A DNA stretch of 64,000 nt from Rubrivivax albus (GTDB lineage: Bacteria; Pseudomonadota; Gammaproteobacteria; Burkholderiales; Burkholderiaceae_C). Position 1 is the stretch's first letter. Each line of letters begins with the position of its first letter. Shown here in pieces: positions 20,378 through 31,162 of this stretch. The position numbers and the translations under genes are program-made. The stretch spans positions 1,116,001 through 1,180,000 of the forward strand of contig NZ_SACT01000001.1 in assembly GCF_004016515.1 (NCBI RefSeq). The letters run 5' to 3'. The notes under the pieces are model-generated. The model saw only the letters and a program-made list of their open reading frames with translations. It was not told the origin of the DNA and did no database searches.

Positions 20378-21712
20378 TCAGCGGCGGCGGGCGGCCTTCT
20401 TCGCGACGGCCTTCTTCGCCGCGGCCTTCCTGGCGGGCGCGGGGGCGGGCTCCGGCGTGTCGCTGTCGCCCTGGTGGAAGCGGGCGATGAATTCGCGCAC
20501 CTGCGGGTAGACCTTCTCGCGCCAGCGGCGGCCAGAGAAGATGCCGTAGTGGCCGGCGCCTTCCACGTCCATGTGCAGGCTGCGCTCGGCCGGGATGCCA
20601 CTGCACAGGTCGTGCGCGGCCTTGGTCTGGCCGGAGCCGGAAATGTCGTCGAGCTCGCCCTCGATGGTCAGCAGCGCGGTGCCGGTGATGTCCTGCGGGC
20701 GCACCGGCTTGCCGTGGACTTTCCAGGTGCCATTCATCAGCGCGAAGTCCTGGAACACGGTCTTGATGGTGTCGAGGTAGTACTCCGCCGGCATGTCGAG
20801 CACGGCGTTGTACTCGTCGTAGAACTTGCGGTGGGCGTCGGCGCTGTCCTCGTCGCCGCGGATCAGGTCAAGGAAGTAGTCGTAGTGCGAACTGGCGTGG
20901 CGGTCCGGGTTCATCGCCACGAAGCCGGTGTGCTGCAGGAAGCCGGGGTAGACACGACGGCCGGCCCCCGGGTAGTTCTGCGGCACGCGGTAGATCACGT
21001 TGTTCTCGAACCAGCTGTGGCTGCGCTGCACCGCCAGGTCGTTGACCTGGGTGGGGCTGCGGCGGGCGTCGATCGGGCCGCCCATCATCGTCATCGTCTG
21101 CGGCAGCACGTCGCCGGCCGTGGCCTGCAGCGACACCGCGGCGAGCACCGGCACTGTGGGCTGGCAGACCGAGATCACGTGCACCTTGGGGCCGATGTGG
21201 CGCAGGAACTCGCGCACGTAGTCCACGTAGTCGTCCAGGTGGAAGGGGCCGTCCTCGACCGGCACCATGCGCGCGTCGGTCCAGTCGGTGATGTAGACCT
21301 TGTGGTCGTGCAGCAGGCTCTTGACGGTGTCGCGCAGCAGCGTGGAGTGGTGGCCCGACAGCGGCGCCACCACCAGCACCGTGGGCTGGCGCTTCATCAG
21401 CGCCAGCGCGGTCGGATCGTCGGTGAAGCGCTTGAAACGCAGCAGGCGGCAGAACGGCTTCTGGATCGCCACCTGCTCCTGCACCGCCACCTCGATGCCG
21501 GGGCCGACCTTCACCGTGGTGATGTCGAACGGCGGCTTTTCGTACTCCTTGGCCAGGCGGTGCAGCAGGTCGAAGCCCGCCGAGAAGCGCTGCGACATCG
21601 GCAGGTGGGCAAAGGGCGACAGCGGGTGGTCGTAGAGCTTGGCCGACGCACTGGCGAATTCGGAGAACGGCGCCATCAGGGCGCGCTGCGTCTCATAGAG
21701 GTGGTAGAGCAT
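20378..21712 (-). CDS. phaZ: Intracellular polyhydroxybutyrate depolymerase
   Basis: A 444-residue enzyme that breaks down stored polyhydroxybutyrate. It belongs to the cysteine-dependent intracellular PhaZ group: the active-site cysteine is C183 in [11 protein letters not shown], at the same position as remembered for the Cupriavidus enzyme. The N terminus [20 protein letters not shown] is typical, and the catalytic histidine lies in [12 protein letters not shown]. Unusually, the last 20 residues form an Ala/Lys/Arg-rich basic tail like histone-H1- or phasin-type tails, which could bind DNA or polyphosphate or help granule placement. ATG 21712 is preferred to 21763, which would lie upstream of the promoter. 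Confidence 0.93.
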   Translation of the reverse strand: MLYHLYETQRALMAPFSEFASASAKLYDHPLSPFAHLPMSQRFSAGFDLLHRLAKEYEKPPFDITTVKVGPGIEVAVQEQVAIQKPFCRLLRFKRFTDDPTALALMKRQPTVLVVAPLSGHHSTLLRDTVKSLLHDHKVYITDWTDARMVPVEDGPFHLDDYVDYVREFLRHIGPKVHVISVCQPTVPVLAAVSLQATAGDVLPQTMTMMGGPIDARRSPTQVNDLAVQRSHSWFENNVIYRVPQNYPGAGRRVYPGFLQHTGFVAMNPDRHASSHYDYFLDLIRGDEDSADAHRKFYDEYNAVLDMPAEYYLDTIKTVFQDFALMNGTWKVHGKPVRPQDITGTALLTIEGELDDISGSGQTKAAHDLCSGIPAERSLHMDVEGAGHYGIFSGRRWREKVYPQVREFIARFHQGDSDTPEPAPAPARKAAAKKAVAKKAARRR

Positions 21713-21732
21713 GCCGTGTCCCGTCGTAGTGA

Positions 21733-21747
21733 TGCTGCAGTGCAGCA
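21733..21747. promoter_or_regulatory. Perfect palindrome over the predicted phaZ transcription start (PhaR/PhbF-like site)
   Basis: TGCTGCA-G-TGCAGCA, a perfect 7-bp inverted repeat with one central base, covers the predicted +1 (about 21741) just downstream of the -10. It fits the TG-N-TGC-N3-GCAA motif that I recall for PhbF/PhaR-type polyhydroxybutyrate regulators with one mismatch in either direction. A repressor here would block phaZ. Confidence 0.5.
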
Positions 21748-21776
21748 AATATAGTCCTTCCACCCCATCTTGTCTT
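21748..21776 (-). promoter_or_regulatory. Candidate sigma-70 promoter of phaZ
   Basis: On the minus strand: -35 AAGACA (complement of 21771-21776), a 17-bp spacer, then -10 TATATT (complement of 21748-21753). The AT-rich -10 stands out in a GC-rich gap, and the downstream distance to ATG 21712 is about 30 bp from the predicted start of transcription. Confidence 0.6.
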
Positions 21777-21784
21777 CAGACAAG
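21769..21784. repeat. Perfect inverted repeat overlapping the phaZ -35 region
   Basis: CTTGTCTTCAGACAAG: two 7-bp arms around TC. It overlaps the candidate -35 of phaZ. With a 2-nt loop it is better suited as a dimer-binding site than as an RNA hairpin. The binding factor is unknown. Confidence 0.45.
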
Positions 21785-21797
21785 CGCCTCTAAAAGG

Positions 21798-21826
21798 CCG
21801 AAAACCCGGGCAAGCCGGGTTTTCGG
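21798..21826 (-). terminator. Rho-independent terminator of the aspartate-type aminotransferase gene
   Basis: Arms CCGAAAACCCGG (21798-21809) and CCGGGTTTTCGG (21815-21826) form a perfect 12-bp stem with a 5-nt loop, 30 bp beyond the stop at 21857. On the minus strand the stem is followed by CCTTTTA, a modest T-run. Confidence 0.8.
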
Positions 21827-21856
21827 GAACAGGACCTGTCGCGCGGGCGACAGGTC

Positions 21857-23053
21857 TTACATCACGCTGACGATGCCCTTGACCACGGCGTCGATGTTTC
21901 GGCCGTTGATGGCGGCCACGCAGATGCGGCCGGAGTCCACGCCGTAGACGCCGAACTCGCTGCGCAGGCGCTGCATCTGGTCCTTGGACAGGCCGGAGTA
22001 GCTGAACATGCCCTTCTGGGCGGTGATGTAGGACAGGTCCTGCGTCACGCCGGCGGCACGCAGCTTTTCCACCAGCGCCACGCGCATGGCCTTGATGCGC
22101 TCGCGCATGCCAGCCAGTTCCTCCTCCCAAAGCGCGCGCAGGGCAGGCGTGTTGAGCACCGTGGCCACGACCTGGGCGCCGAAGGTGGGCGGGTTAGAGT
22201 AGTTGGTGCGGATGACGATCTTCAGCTGCGACAGCACGCGGGCGGCCTCGTCCTTGCTGGCGCAGACGACGCTGAGCGCGCCCACGCGCTCGCCGTAGAG
22301 CGAGAAGCTCTTGGAGAACGACGTGGAGACGAAGAAGTCCAGGCCGGCGGCCAGGAACTGCTGGACCACGGCACCGTCCTCGGCAATGCCTTCGCCGAAG
22401 CCCTGGTAGGCCATGTCCAGGAAGGCGACGAGGCCGCGCGCCTTGACCACCTCGACCACCTGCGCCCACTGCGCGGGCGTGATGTCGCAGCCGGTGGGGT
22501 TGTGGCAGCAGGCATGCAGCACCACCACGGTGCCGGCCGGGGCCGCGCCCAGGGCCTGCAGCATGGCCTCGAAGCGCACGCCGCGGGTGGCGGCGTCGTA
22601 GTAGGGGTAGGTGTCGACGGCAAAGCCGGCGTTCTGGAACAGGGCGCGGTGGTTCTCCCAGCTCGGGTCGCTGATCAGCACGGTGGCCGACGGGTTCAGG
22701 CGCTTGAGGAAGTCGGCGCCGATCTTCAGCCCGCCGGTGCCGCCCAGGGCCTGCACGGTGGCAATGCGGCCGGCCTTCACGGCCTCGCTCTCGGCGCCGA
22801 AGGCCAGGGCCTGCACGGCCTGGTCGTAGGCGGCCATGCCGTCGATGGGCAGGTAGCCGCGCGGCTTGGGCGCTTCCAGCAGCTGCTGCTGGGCCGCCTG
22901 CACGCACTTGAGCAGCGGCAGCTTGCCGTCCTCGTCGAAGTACACGCCGACGCCGAGGTTGACCTTGGCTGGGTTGGGGTCGGCGGCGAACTGCTCGTTG
23001 AGGCCCAGGATCGGGTCGCGGGGGGCCATCTCGACGGCGGACAGGAGGGACAT
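21857..23053 (-). CDS. Aromatic/aspartate aminotransferase (AspC/TyrB family)
   Basis: A 398-residue class I aminotransferase of the AspC/TyrB group, exchanging amino groups between aspartate (or aromatic amino acids) and 2-oxoglutarate. The PLP lysine is K248 in [23 protein letters not shown] and the N-terminal [16 protein letters not shown] are family hallmarks. It starts 78 bp from the divergent uvrB and ends in a clear intrinsic terminator. Whether the main substrate is aspartate or tyrosine/phenylalanine cannot be decided. Confidence 0.94.
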   Translation of the reverse strand: MSLLSAVEMAPRDPILGLNEQFAADPNPAKVNLGVGVYFDEDGKLPLLKCVQAAQQQLLEAPKPRGYLPIDGMAAYDQAVQALAFGAESEAVKAGRIATVQALGGTGGLKIGADFLKRLNPSATVLISDPSWENHRALFQNAGFAVDTYPYYDAATRGVRFEAMLQALGAAPAGTVVVLHACCHNPTGCDITPAQWAQVVEVVKARGLVAFLDMAYQGFGEGIAEDGAVVQQFLAAGLDFFVSTSFSKSFSLYGERVGALSVVCASKDEAARVLSQLKIVIRTNYSNPPTFGAQVVATVLNTPALRALWEEELAGMRERIKAMRVALVEKLRAAGVTQDLSYITAQKGMFSYSGLSKDQMQRLRSEFGVYGVDSGRICVAAINGRNIDAVVKGIVSVM

Positions 23054-23131
23054 GGGGGGTCTCTGGAGAGGTGGGCGTGGGGGCGGGGCTTGCGCTACCC
23101 TAGCGGGTTGCCCCGCGATTTTAGGTGGCCT

Positions 23132-25273
<2,142 letters not shown>

Positions 25274-25275
25274 AC

Positions 25276-26331
25276 TCAGCCGCGGCGTCGCCTGGCGCGC
25301 AGCGTCGTGCCCACCGCGGCGGCCAGGGCCAGGGCGGCCAGCAACAGGCTGCCGGGCTCGGGCAGTTCGCCGTCGCCGCCACCATCCTCCCCGTCGCCCT
25401 TGGGCTCGCGGTAGTCGGTGTAGCGCAGCTTGTCGGGCAGCATGCGCGGGCGCAGTTCCGGCGGCAGGCGCAGCCAGGGGCGCGGGTCGCCGCCGGTGGC
25501 GGCCGCCGCGGCCTCGGGCGTGCTCTTCACGAAGCGCTGGCCGAGCACCGACACGTTGCCGCAGACGTCGGGCACCATCACCGCGTAGATGCGGCCGTCC
25601 TCGTCCATGGCCTCGTAGAGGTCGCCGTCCTCGGTGTGCCCGGGCTTGAAGTTCACCCGCGTGTCCACGCACATCGTCATGCCGTAGGTCATGGCCACGC
25701 GGCGGGCGTCGAAGACACGGCCGCTCTTGTGGGCCACGATGCCGTCGTTGCGGATGGTCACGCGGTCCACCTTGCGGCCGGCCTGGATGTCGGCGGCGAT
25801 GGCCTTGACCACGGTGGGCGACAGCTGCGCCGTCTGCATCGCCTGCACCGCCGAGCCGCGGTAGGGGTTGCGCCCCGGCAGGCCCCAGGCACAGTGCCGG
25901 CGGGCGTGCAGGCGCGCTTCCGGCGTCTCGGCAAAGCCCTCGGGCTCGCCGTCGAGCAGGGCAGCGGGCAGTTCCAGGCGCAGCGGGTGGGCCGTCGGCA
26001 GCTGGTCGCCTTCGAGGTGCGTGCCGCGGTGCACCACGTGGCGGCCGACCATCACGCGCTCGTCCTTCACCGGCTTGTGCAGCCACCAGCCTGTGGCCGC
26101 GGCGGCCAGCATCCCGGTGCCCAGTGCCGCCGCGATCAGGGGCCGGCGCGGCAGGGCAAGGGCCCAGGCGGCCGGCCGTGGCGCGTCCAGCAGACCGTGC
26201 CAGCCGCAACCCGCAGCCGCACAGCGGTAGCGGCGCATGGCCGGCAGCGCACGTTCGAACCAGCGCCGGCGCTGCCGTCGCAGCGGGCGGCTGCAGCGGG
26301 GGCATGGCGGGCGAGATGAGGTGGATGGCAT
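25276..26331 (-). CDS. Zinc-ribbon, single-helix membrane protein with PEP-CTERM tail
   Basis: A 351-residue protein not known to me as a named family. The N terminus has a zinc-ribbon-like cysteine set (C10, C13, C37, C42) among many arginines. A membrane helix follows at about residues 63-84, then an exported domain of about 230 residues (VVKAIAADIQAGRKVDRVTI, MTYGMTMCVDTRVNF, VMVPDVCGNVSVLGQRF). The C terminus is LPEPGSLLLAALALAAAVG plus a basic end, which is a PEP-CTERM signal. The start ATG 26331 is chosen at MPSTSSRPPC; a longer frame reaches 26430. It overlaps the divergent CAP gene head to head by up to 28 bp and ends 2 bp from uvrB. Confidence 0.72.
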   Translation of the reverse strand: MPSTSSRPPCPRCSRPLRRQRRRWFERALPAMRRYRCAAAGCGWHGLLDAPRPAAWALALPRRPLIAAALGTGMLAAAATGWWLHKPVKDERVMVGRHVVHRGTHLEGDQLPTAHPLRLELPAALLDGEPEGFAETPEARLHARRHCAWGLPGRNPYRGSAVQAMQTAQLSPTVVKAIAADIQAGRKVDRVTIRNDGIVAHKSGRVFDARRVAMTYGMTMCVDTRVNFKPGHTEDGDLYEAMDEDGRIYAVMVPDVCGNVSVLGQRFVKSTPEAAAAATGGDPRPWLRLPPELRPRMLPDKLRYTDYREPKGDGEDGGGDGELPEPGSLLLAALALAAAVGTTLRARRRRG

Positions 26332-26885
26332 GGGCGAGGCGCGCCCGTGCGGCCGGCAGGGCCGCGGGGCTCCTTCTGGTTCTCGGCCTGCCGATGCCGA
26401 TCTTGAGCGCCGAGCCCATTTCTTCGCCACTGGCGCCCGAGGCCGAGATGCGGGAGCAGGACCTGCTGCGCGCCGTCAACGACTACCGGGCGGCACAGGG
26501 GTTGGCCCGCTGGCGCGGGGACCCGGGCCTCGCGGCCATCGCCCGGGCGCACAGCCGGCGCATGGCCCGCGAAGGCCGGCTGTCGCACGAAGGGTTCCGC
26601 CAGCGAGCCCTGCTGGCAGGCAGCCTGCTATGCGTGGAGAACCTGGTGGCTGGCCACGCCGTGCCGGAGCAGGCGGTGGCGATGTGGCGGCGCTCCCCGG
26701 CGCACCATGCCAATCTGCTGGACGGCCGCGTCGCCTGGGCCGGTGTGGGGGTCGCGGGCCGGTTCGCCACGCTGCTGGCCTGCGCCACGCCCGTGGCGCC
26801 GGTGGCGGACGCGGTGCTGCCCGAAGGCGTGCCGGACGCTGGGCGAGAATCCGGCACGCCGCCCGCCCTGGATCCCCGCCGATGA
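26304..26885 (+). CDS. Secreted CAP-domain (SCP/PR1-like) protein
   Basis: A protein of about 193 residues with a signal peptide (hydrophobic AAGLLLVLGLPMPILSAEP) and a short CAP domain: LLRAVNDYRAAQGL at its start, ARAHSRRMAREG and HEGF in the middle, then VENLVAG and HHANLL carrying the usual Glu and His pocket residues. Two cysteines (LLCVEN, LLACAT) may form a disulfide. CAP proteins of bacteria are secreted and poorly understood. Possible starts are ATG 26304, 26316 or 26325; all overlap the 5' end of the divergent zinc-ribbon gene. Its stop overlaps the phosphatase ATG (ATGA). Confidence 0.82.
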   Translation: MAGEMRWMAWARRARAAGRAAGLLLVLGLPMPILSAEPISSPLAPEAEMREQDLLRAVNDYRAAQGLARWRGDPGLAAIARAHSRRMAREGRLSHEGFRQRALLAGSLLCVENLVAGHAVPEQAVAMWRRSPAHHANLLDGRVAWAGVGVAGRFATLLACATPVAPVADAVLPEGVPDAGRESGTPPALDPRR

Positions 26886-27400
26886 AGCTGCCCTGGTCCC
26901 GTCGTTCCGAGCCCGCGTTCCGTGTGTTGATGGTGTGCATGGGCAACATCTGCCGTTCACCTACTGCCGAAGGTGTGCTGCGTCACCGACTGGACGCCGC
27001 CGGCCTAGGCGACCGCATCGGCGTGGACTCCGCCGGCACCTATGGCGGGCATGCCGGAGACGCGCCGGATCCACGGGCGCAGCGCCATGCGGCGCGCCGG
27101 GGCTACGACCTGTCGCGCCAGCGTGCCCGGCAGGTGCGGCCGGAGGACTTCGAGCGCTTCGGCCTGGTGCTGGCGATGGACGAGGACAACCTCGAGGCCC
27201 TGGCCCGGGTGCGTCCGCCCGGCGTCGGCGACGTGCGCCTGTTGATGACCTTCGCGGCCCGCGATGGCCTGCCGCAAGAGGTGCCGGACCCGTATTACGG
27301 CGGCCCGGAGGGCTTCGAGCGCGTGCTGGACCTGGTGGAGGTGGCCTGCGACGGTCTGATCGAACACCTGCGACGCGAACAGGGGAACTTCCGGGGCTGA
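26882..27400 (+). CDS. Low-molecular-weight protein-tyrosine phosphatase
   Basis: A 172-residue phosphatase with the P-loop CMGNICRS near the N terminus (C19 nucleophile, R25) and the catalytic acid in PDPYYGGPEGF near the C terminus. An N-terminal extension of about 12 basic and aromatic residues precedes the usual start. Such enzymes dephosphorylate tyrosine kinases of polysaccharide export or small substrates; no kinase is nearby. The ATG overlaps the CAP gene stop by 4 bp, and a hairpin containing the stop codon follows. Confidence 0.95.
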   Translation: MKLPWSRRSEPAFRVLMVCMGNICRSPTAEGVLRHRLDAAGLGDRIGVDSAGTYGGHAGDAPDPRAQRHAARRGYDLSRQRARQVRPEDFERFGLVLAMDEDNLEALARVRPPGVGDVRLLMTFAARDGLPQEVPDPYYGGPEGFERVLDLVEVACDGLIEHLRREQGNFRG

Positions 27401-27424
27401 ACCCGACCGAAAGGGTCGGGTTCA
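27398..27424 (+). terminator. Stop-codon-spanning hairpin after the phosphatase gene
   Basis: TGAACCCGACC (27398-27408) and GGTCGGGTTCA (27414-27424) form a perfect 11-bp stem with loop GAAAG; the left arm starts with the stop codon itself. There is no T-run, so it may be a weak or factor-assisted terminator or an mRNA end stabiliser separating this unit from iscR. Confidence 0.5.
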
Positions 27425-27426
27425 GG

Positions 27427-27450
27427 TATACTTGAGTGAACCGCTTGGTT
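27427..27450 (+). promoter_or_regulatory. Candidate iscR promoter -10 with IscR type-1-like site
   Basis: TATACT (27427-27432) is a good -10. It runs directly into CTTGAGT...CGCTTGGTT, which partly resembles the IscR type 1 site (two half sites of the kind TTGACT/AGTCGG). It lies about 90 bp upstream of the iscR ATG. No good -35 is visible. The match to the operator is partial and is inference from the position. Confidence 0.4.
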
Positions 27451-27537
27451 ACTGGATGCGCCGGTGCCGGGCGATCGCCGAGAGCCTGAACCGTCGTCCA
27501 GAAAACCGCGACGCCGCAAGGCACACAGGAGAACCCC

Positions 27538-28071
27538 ATGCGTCTGACCACCAAAGGCCGTTTCGCCGTCACCGCCATGATCGACCTCGCGCTGCGCTCC
27601 CATTCGGGGCCGGTGGCGCTGGCGGCCATCAGCCAGCGGCAGCAGATCTCGCTGTCCTACCTGGAACAGCTGTTCGGCAAGCTGCGCCGGCACGAACTGG
27701 TCGAGAGCACCCGTGGCCCCGGCGGCGGTTATTCGCTGGGCCGTGGTGCAGAGCAGATCACCGTGGCCGACATCATCGTGGCCGTGGACGAGCCGATCGA
27801 CGCCACCGGCTGCGGCGGCAAGGAAAACTGCATGGGCGACGACTCGGGCCGCTGCATGACGCACGACCTGTGGGCCAGCCTGAACGCCCGCATGATCGAG
27901 TACCTCGATTCCATCTCGCTGAAGAAGCTGGTGGACGACCAGCTGGCCAAGGGTGTGTCCATCGAGGAAGCGCCGGTCAAGCGCGCTATCTCGTCGACCC
28001 CGGTGGTCAAGCCCATCAAGGTGACTGCGCCCAATTCCGTGTTTGCCCTCGGCAGCGTGCTGACCAAGTAA
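27538..28071 (+). CDS. iscR: Fe-S cluster-sensing regulator IscR
   Basis: A 177-residue Rrf2-family winged-helix regulator. The DNA-binding part starts [19 protein letters not shown] and includes [15 protein letters not shown] and the wing at [11 protein letters not shown]. Cluster ligands are C92, C98 and C106 with H109, two residues wider between the last cysteines than in E. coli. With a 2Fe-2S cluster it represses its own operon; without it, it controls other genes. It is the first gene of the isc operon and has a long C-terminal tail. Confidence 0.97.
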   Translation: MRLTTKGRFAVTAMIDLALRSHSGPVALAAISQRQQISLSYLEQLFGKLRRHELVESTRGPGGGYSLGRGAEQITVADIIVAVDEPIDATGCGGKENCMGDDSGRCMTHDLWASLNARMIEYLDSISLKKLVDDQLAKGVSIEEAPVKRAISSTPVVKPIKVTAPNSVFALGSVLTK

Positions 28072-28087
28072 GACAAGACCTGAACCG

Positions 28088-29302
28088 ATGACCCCGCATC
28101 TCCCGATCTATATGGACTACGGCGCGACGACGCCGGTGGACCCGCGCGTCGTCGACGCGATGATCCCTTGGCTGCGCGAGCACCACGGCAACCCGGCGTC
28201 GCGCAGCCATGCCTGGGGCTGGGAGGCGGAAGAGGCGGTGGAGAAGGCACGTGCCCAGGTCGCCGCGCTGATCGGCGCCGACCCGCGCGAGATCGTCTGG
28301 ACCTCGGGCGCCACCGAGTCGAACAACCTGGCGATCAAGGGTGCGACCCACTTCTATCAGTCGCGTGGCAAGCACATCGTCACGGTCAAGACCGAGCACA
28401 AGGCGGTGCTGGACACTTGCCGCGAGCTGGAGCGCCAGGGCTTCGAGGTCACCTACCTCGACGTGCAGGAGGACGGCCTGCTCGACCTAGACAAGTTCCG
28501 CGACGCGCTGCGGCCCGACACCATCGTCGCGTCGGTGATGCTCGTGAACAACGAGATCGGCGTGATCCAGGACATCCCGACCATCGGCGCGATGTGCCGC
28601 GAGAAGGGCATCGTGTTCCACGTGGACGCGGCCCAGGCCACGGGCAAAGTCGCCATCGACCTGGCCACGCTGCCGGTGGATCTGATGAGCCTGGCCAGCC
28701 ACAAGACCTACGGCCCCAAGGGCATCGGCGCCTTGTACGTGCGGCGCAAGCCACGGGTGCGCATCGAGGCGCAGATGCACGGTGGTGGCCACGAGCGCGG
28801 CATGCGCAGCGGCACGCTGCCCACCCACCAGTGTGTGGGCATGGGCCTGGCATTCGAACTGGCCGGCGCCGAGATGGCCACCGACCTCGAGCGCACCCGC
28901 ATGCTGCACGACCGGCTGGTGGCCGGCCTGACGCAGATCGAGCAGGTGTTCATCAACGGCCACCGCGAGAAGCGTGTGCCGCACAACCTGAACATCAGCT
29001 TCAACTTCGTCGAGGGCGAGTCGCTGATCATGGGCGTCAAGGGCATCGCCGTGTCGTCCGGCTCGGCCTGCACCTCGGCCAGCCTGGAGCCCAGCTACGT
29101 GCTGCGCGCCCTGGGCCGCAGCGACGAACTCGCGCACTCCAGCCTGCGCATGACCATCGGCCGCTTCACCACGGTCGAGGACATCGACTACGCCGTCGCC
29201 ACGCTGCAGGACCGCGTGGCCAAGCTGCGCGAACTCTCCCCGCTGTGGGAGATGTACAAGGACGGCATCGACCTCAACACCATCCAGTGGGCGGCGCACT
29301 GA
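28088..29302 (+). CDS. iscS: Cysteine desulfurase IscS
   Basis: A 404-residue PLP enzyme that takes sulfur from cysteine for Fe-S clusters and tRNA thiolation. The N terminus is [14 protein letters not shown], the PLP lysine is in [11 protein letters not shown], and the persulfide-forming cysteine is in the [20 protein letters not shown] loop. Length and motifs match the housekeeping IscS rather than SufS or NifS. It lies 16 bp after iscR. Confidence 0.98.
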   Translation: MTPHLPIYMDYGATTPVDPRVVDAMIPWLREHHGNPASRSHAWGWEAEEAVEKARAQVAALIGADPREIVWTSGATESNNLAIKGATHFYQSRGKHIVTVKTEHKAVLDTCRELERQGFEVTYLDVQEDGLLDLDKFRDALRPDTIVASVMLVNNEIGVIQDIPTIGAMCREKGIVFHVDAAQATGKVAIDLATLPVDLMSLASHKTYGPKGIGALYVRRKPRVRIEAQMHGGGHERGMRSGTLPTHQCVGMGLAFELAGAEMATDLERTRMLHDRLVAGLTQIEQVFINGHREKRVPHNLNISFNFVEGESLIMGVKGIAVSSGSACTSASLEPSYVLRALGRSDELAHSSLRMTIGRFTTVEDIDYAVATLQDRVAKLRELSPLWEMYKDGIDLNTIQWAAH

Positions 29303-29335
29303 GCCCCCGCTGAGAGACGACACAGGAGTACGGAC

Positions 29336-29734
29336 ATGGCTTACAGCGACAAGGTCGTCGAGCACTACGAGAACCCGCGCAACGTCGGCAGCTTCGACAA
29401 GGGCGACGACACCGTGGGCACCGGCATGGTCGGCGCCCCGGCCTGCGGCGACGTGATGAAGCTTCAGATCAAGGTCAACCCGGCCACCGGGCTGATCGAG
29501 GACGCGCGCTTCAAGACCTACGGCTGCGGTTCGGCCATCGCCTCGAGTTCGCTGGTCACCGAGTGGGTCAAGGGCAAGAGCCTGGACGAGGCGCTGACCA
29601 TCAAGAACACGCAGATCGCCGAGGAACTGGCGCTGCCGCCGGTGAAGATCCACTGCTCCATCCTGGCCGAGGACGCGATCAAGGCCGCGGTGCAGGATTA
29701 CCAGCAGCGCCACGGCGGCGCGGCGGCAAACTGA
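29336..29734 (+). CDS. iscU: Fe-S cluster scaffold protein IscU
   Basis: A 132-residue scaffold on which clusters are built. The three conserved cysteines are in [23 protein letters not shown] and [11 protein letters not shown], with the conserved Asp next to the first. The HscA-recognition motif LPPVK is present just before the third cysteine, consistent with hscA and hscB downstream. A good ribosome site (AGGAG) precedes the ATG. Confidence 0.98.
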   Translation: MAYSDKVVEHYENPRNVGSFDKGDDTVGTGMVGAPACGDVMKLQIKVNPATGLIEDARFKTYGCGSAIASSSLVTEWVKGKSLDEALTIKNTQIAEELALPPVKIHCSILAEDAIKAAVQDYQQRHGGAAAN

Positions 29735-29748
29735 GGCTTGTGCAGCCG

Positions 29749-30072
29749 ATGGCGATCACCCTGACCGAAGCGGCGGCGCGCCACGTGACGCGCTACCTTG
29801 GCCGACGCGGCAAGGGCGTCGGCGTGCGCCTGGGCGTCAAGACCACGGGCTGCTCGGGCCTGGCCTACAAGCTCGAGTACGCCGACGACATCGCTCCCGA
29901 GGACGTGATCTTCGAGGGGCACGGCGTGAAGGTGCTGGTCGACCCCAAGAGTTTGCCGTATCTGGACGGCACCGAACTCGACTTCGTGCGCGAGGGCCTC
30001 AACGAAGGCTTCAAGTTCCACAACCCGCGCGAGAAGGACCGCTGCGGCTGCGGCGAATCCTTCCGCGTGTGA
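29749..30072 (+). CDS. iscA: Fe-S cluster carrier IscA
   Basis: A 107-residue A-type carrier protein that passes clusters to target apoproteins. The three ligand cysteines are in [13 protein letters not shown] and in the C-terminal [11 protein letters not shown] 29749 starts [13 protein letters not shown], the usual N terminus. Its stop TGA overlaps the GTG start of the acetyltransferase gene. Confidence 0.97.
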   Translation: MAITLTEAAARHVTRYLGRRGKGVGVRLGVKTTGCSGLAYKLEYADDIAPEDVIFEGHGVKVLVDPKSLPYLDGTELDFVREGLNEGFKFHNPREKDRCGCGESFRV

Positions 30073-30554
30073 CGGTGGCGCCTGCCGAGATCCGCCTGAC
30101 CCGGCCCGACCACCCCGAGGTGCTCGCGCTGCTGGCCGAACTCGACCGCTATCTCGGCAGCCTCTACCCGCCCGAGGCCAACCACATCCTCGATGCCTCG
30201 GCGCTGCTGGCGCCAGAGATCGACTTCTTTGCCGCCTGGCAGGGCGCGCGCCCGGTGGCCTGCGGCGCCGTGCGCCGCATGGCGGGCGAGCCGGCCACCG
30301 GTGGTCGGCCCTATGGCGAGATCAAGCGCATGATGACCCATCCCGATGCGCGCGGGCAGGGACTGGGCGGCCGCATGCTGTCGGTGCTGGAGTCCACGCT
30401 GCGCGGGCGCGGCATCGGGCTGGCGCTGCTGGAGACTGGGCGGGACCAGGTCGAGGCGGTGCGCCTGTACGAGCGTTGCGGCTACCGGTTGCGCGGCGCG
30501 TTCGGGGGCTATCCCGACAATGGTCTGTCGGCCTTCTACGAGAAGGCGGTGTGA
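30069..30554 (+). CDS. GNAT-family N-acetyltransferase inside the isc operon
   Basis: A 161-residue acetyltransferase. The acetyl-CoA pyrophosphate loop is [14 protein letters not shown], followed by [21 protein letters not shown], the typical GNAT motif B region. It starts with GTG, overlapping the iscA stop, so it is probably coupled to it. It separates iscA from hscB, which are normally neighbours. The substrate is unknown, and there is no evidence that it acts on Fe-S proteins. A 77-bp gap with a strong hairpin follows. Confidence 0.9.
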   Translation: MTVAPAEIRLTRPDHPEVLALLAELDRYLGSLYPPEANHILDASALLAPEIDFFAAWQGARPVACGAVRRMAGEPATGGRPYGEIKRMMTHPDARGQGLGGRMLSVLESTLRGRGIGLALLETGRDQVEAVRLYERCGYRLRGAFGGYPDNGLSAFYEKAV

Positions 30555-30597
30555 CGTGAGCCCGCGAGCTCTTTCCGTTCGCTGCGCCCGAGGGGCG

Positions 30598-30631
30598 GTC
30601 AGGTCCTTCGGAACGGCCGGGCGGACCTGAC
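30598..30631 (+). repeat. Hairpin immediately before the hscB start codon
   Basis: GTCAGGTCC (30598-30606) and GGACCTGAC (30623-30631) are perfect 9-bp inverted repeats with a 16-nt loop. The right arm ends at the base before the GTG start of hscB (30632). No T-run follows. In mRNA this would fold over the ribosome-binding region of hscB, or serve as a processing or stabilising hairpin between the two parts of the operon. Confidence 0.7.
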
Positions 30632-31150
30632 GTGAACCTCTCCGACGACGACTTCACGCTGTTCGACCTGCCGCAACGATTTGCGGTTGATCGCGCCGAA
30701 CTCGACGCGCGCTGGCGTGCGTTGCAGAGCGAGGCGCACCCGGACCGCTTCGCCGCCGACGGCGCGAGCGCGCAGCGCCTGGCCATGCAATGGTCCGTCC
30801 GCATCAACGAGGCCTACCGACGCCTGAAGGATCCGCTGGCCCGTGCTACCTATCTCTGCGAACTGCGCGGCGCGCCAGTCCGGGCGGAGGACAACACCGC
30901 GATGCCGGCCGCCTTCCTGATGCAGCAGATGGCCTGGCGGGAGGCACTGGACGAGGCCGAGACGCTCGACGCGGTCGAGGCTCTGAACGACGACGTGCGC
31001 GCCGACGAGCGGCGGCGCCTCGCGTCGGTCGCAGCAGCACTCGACGACGTGGGTGATGCCACGGCTGCCGCCGCCGAGGTGCGGGCACTGATGTTCGTCG
31101 CCCGCTTCCGGCAGGACATCGCGCGCCGGCTCGAGGCGCTTGAACACTAG
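30632..31150 (+). CDS. hscB: Fe-S co-chaperone HscB
   Basis: A 172-residue J-type co-chaperone. The J domain spans about residues 1-75 with the HPD motif in SEAHPDRFA; the C-terminal three-helix domain that binds IscU follows (NTAMPAAFLMQQMAWREAL). It stimulates the HscA ATPase and delivers IscU to it. The start is GTG with no clear Shine-Dalgarno sequence, and a stable hairpin abuts it. It lies 12 bp before hscA. Confidence 0.96.
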   Translation: MNLSDDDFTLFDLPQRFAVDRAELDARWRALQSEAHPDRFAADGASAQRLAMQWSVRINEAYRRLKDPLARATYLCELRGAPVRAEDNTAMPAAFLMQQMAWREALDEAETLDAVEALNDDVRADERRRLASVAAALDDVGDATAAAAEVRALMFVARFRQDIARRLEALEH

Positions 31151-31162
31151 AACACAAACACC

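Noticed and set aside
23054..23131. A possible LexA box upstream of uvrB, which is SOS-controlled in E. coli
   Set aside because: No CTGT-N8-ACAG-like sequence was found in the gap, even allowing one mismatch.
30598..30631. The hairpin before hscB as an intrinsic terminator
   Set aside because: No T-run follows and the stem abuts the start codon of a gene that belongs to the same operon.
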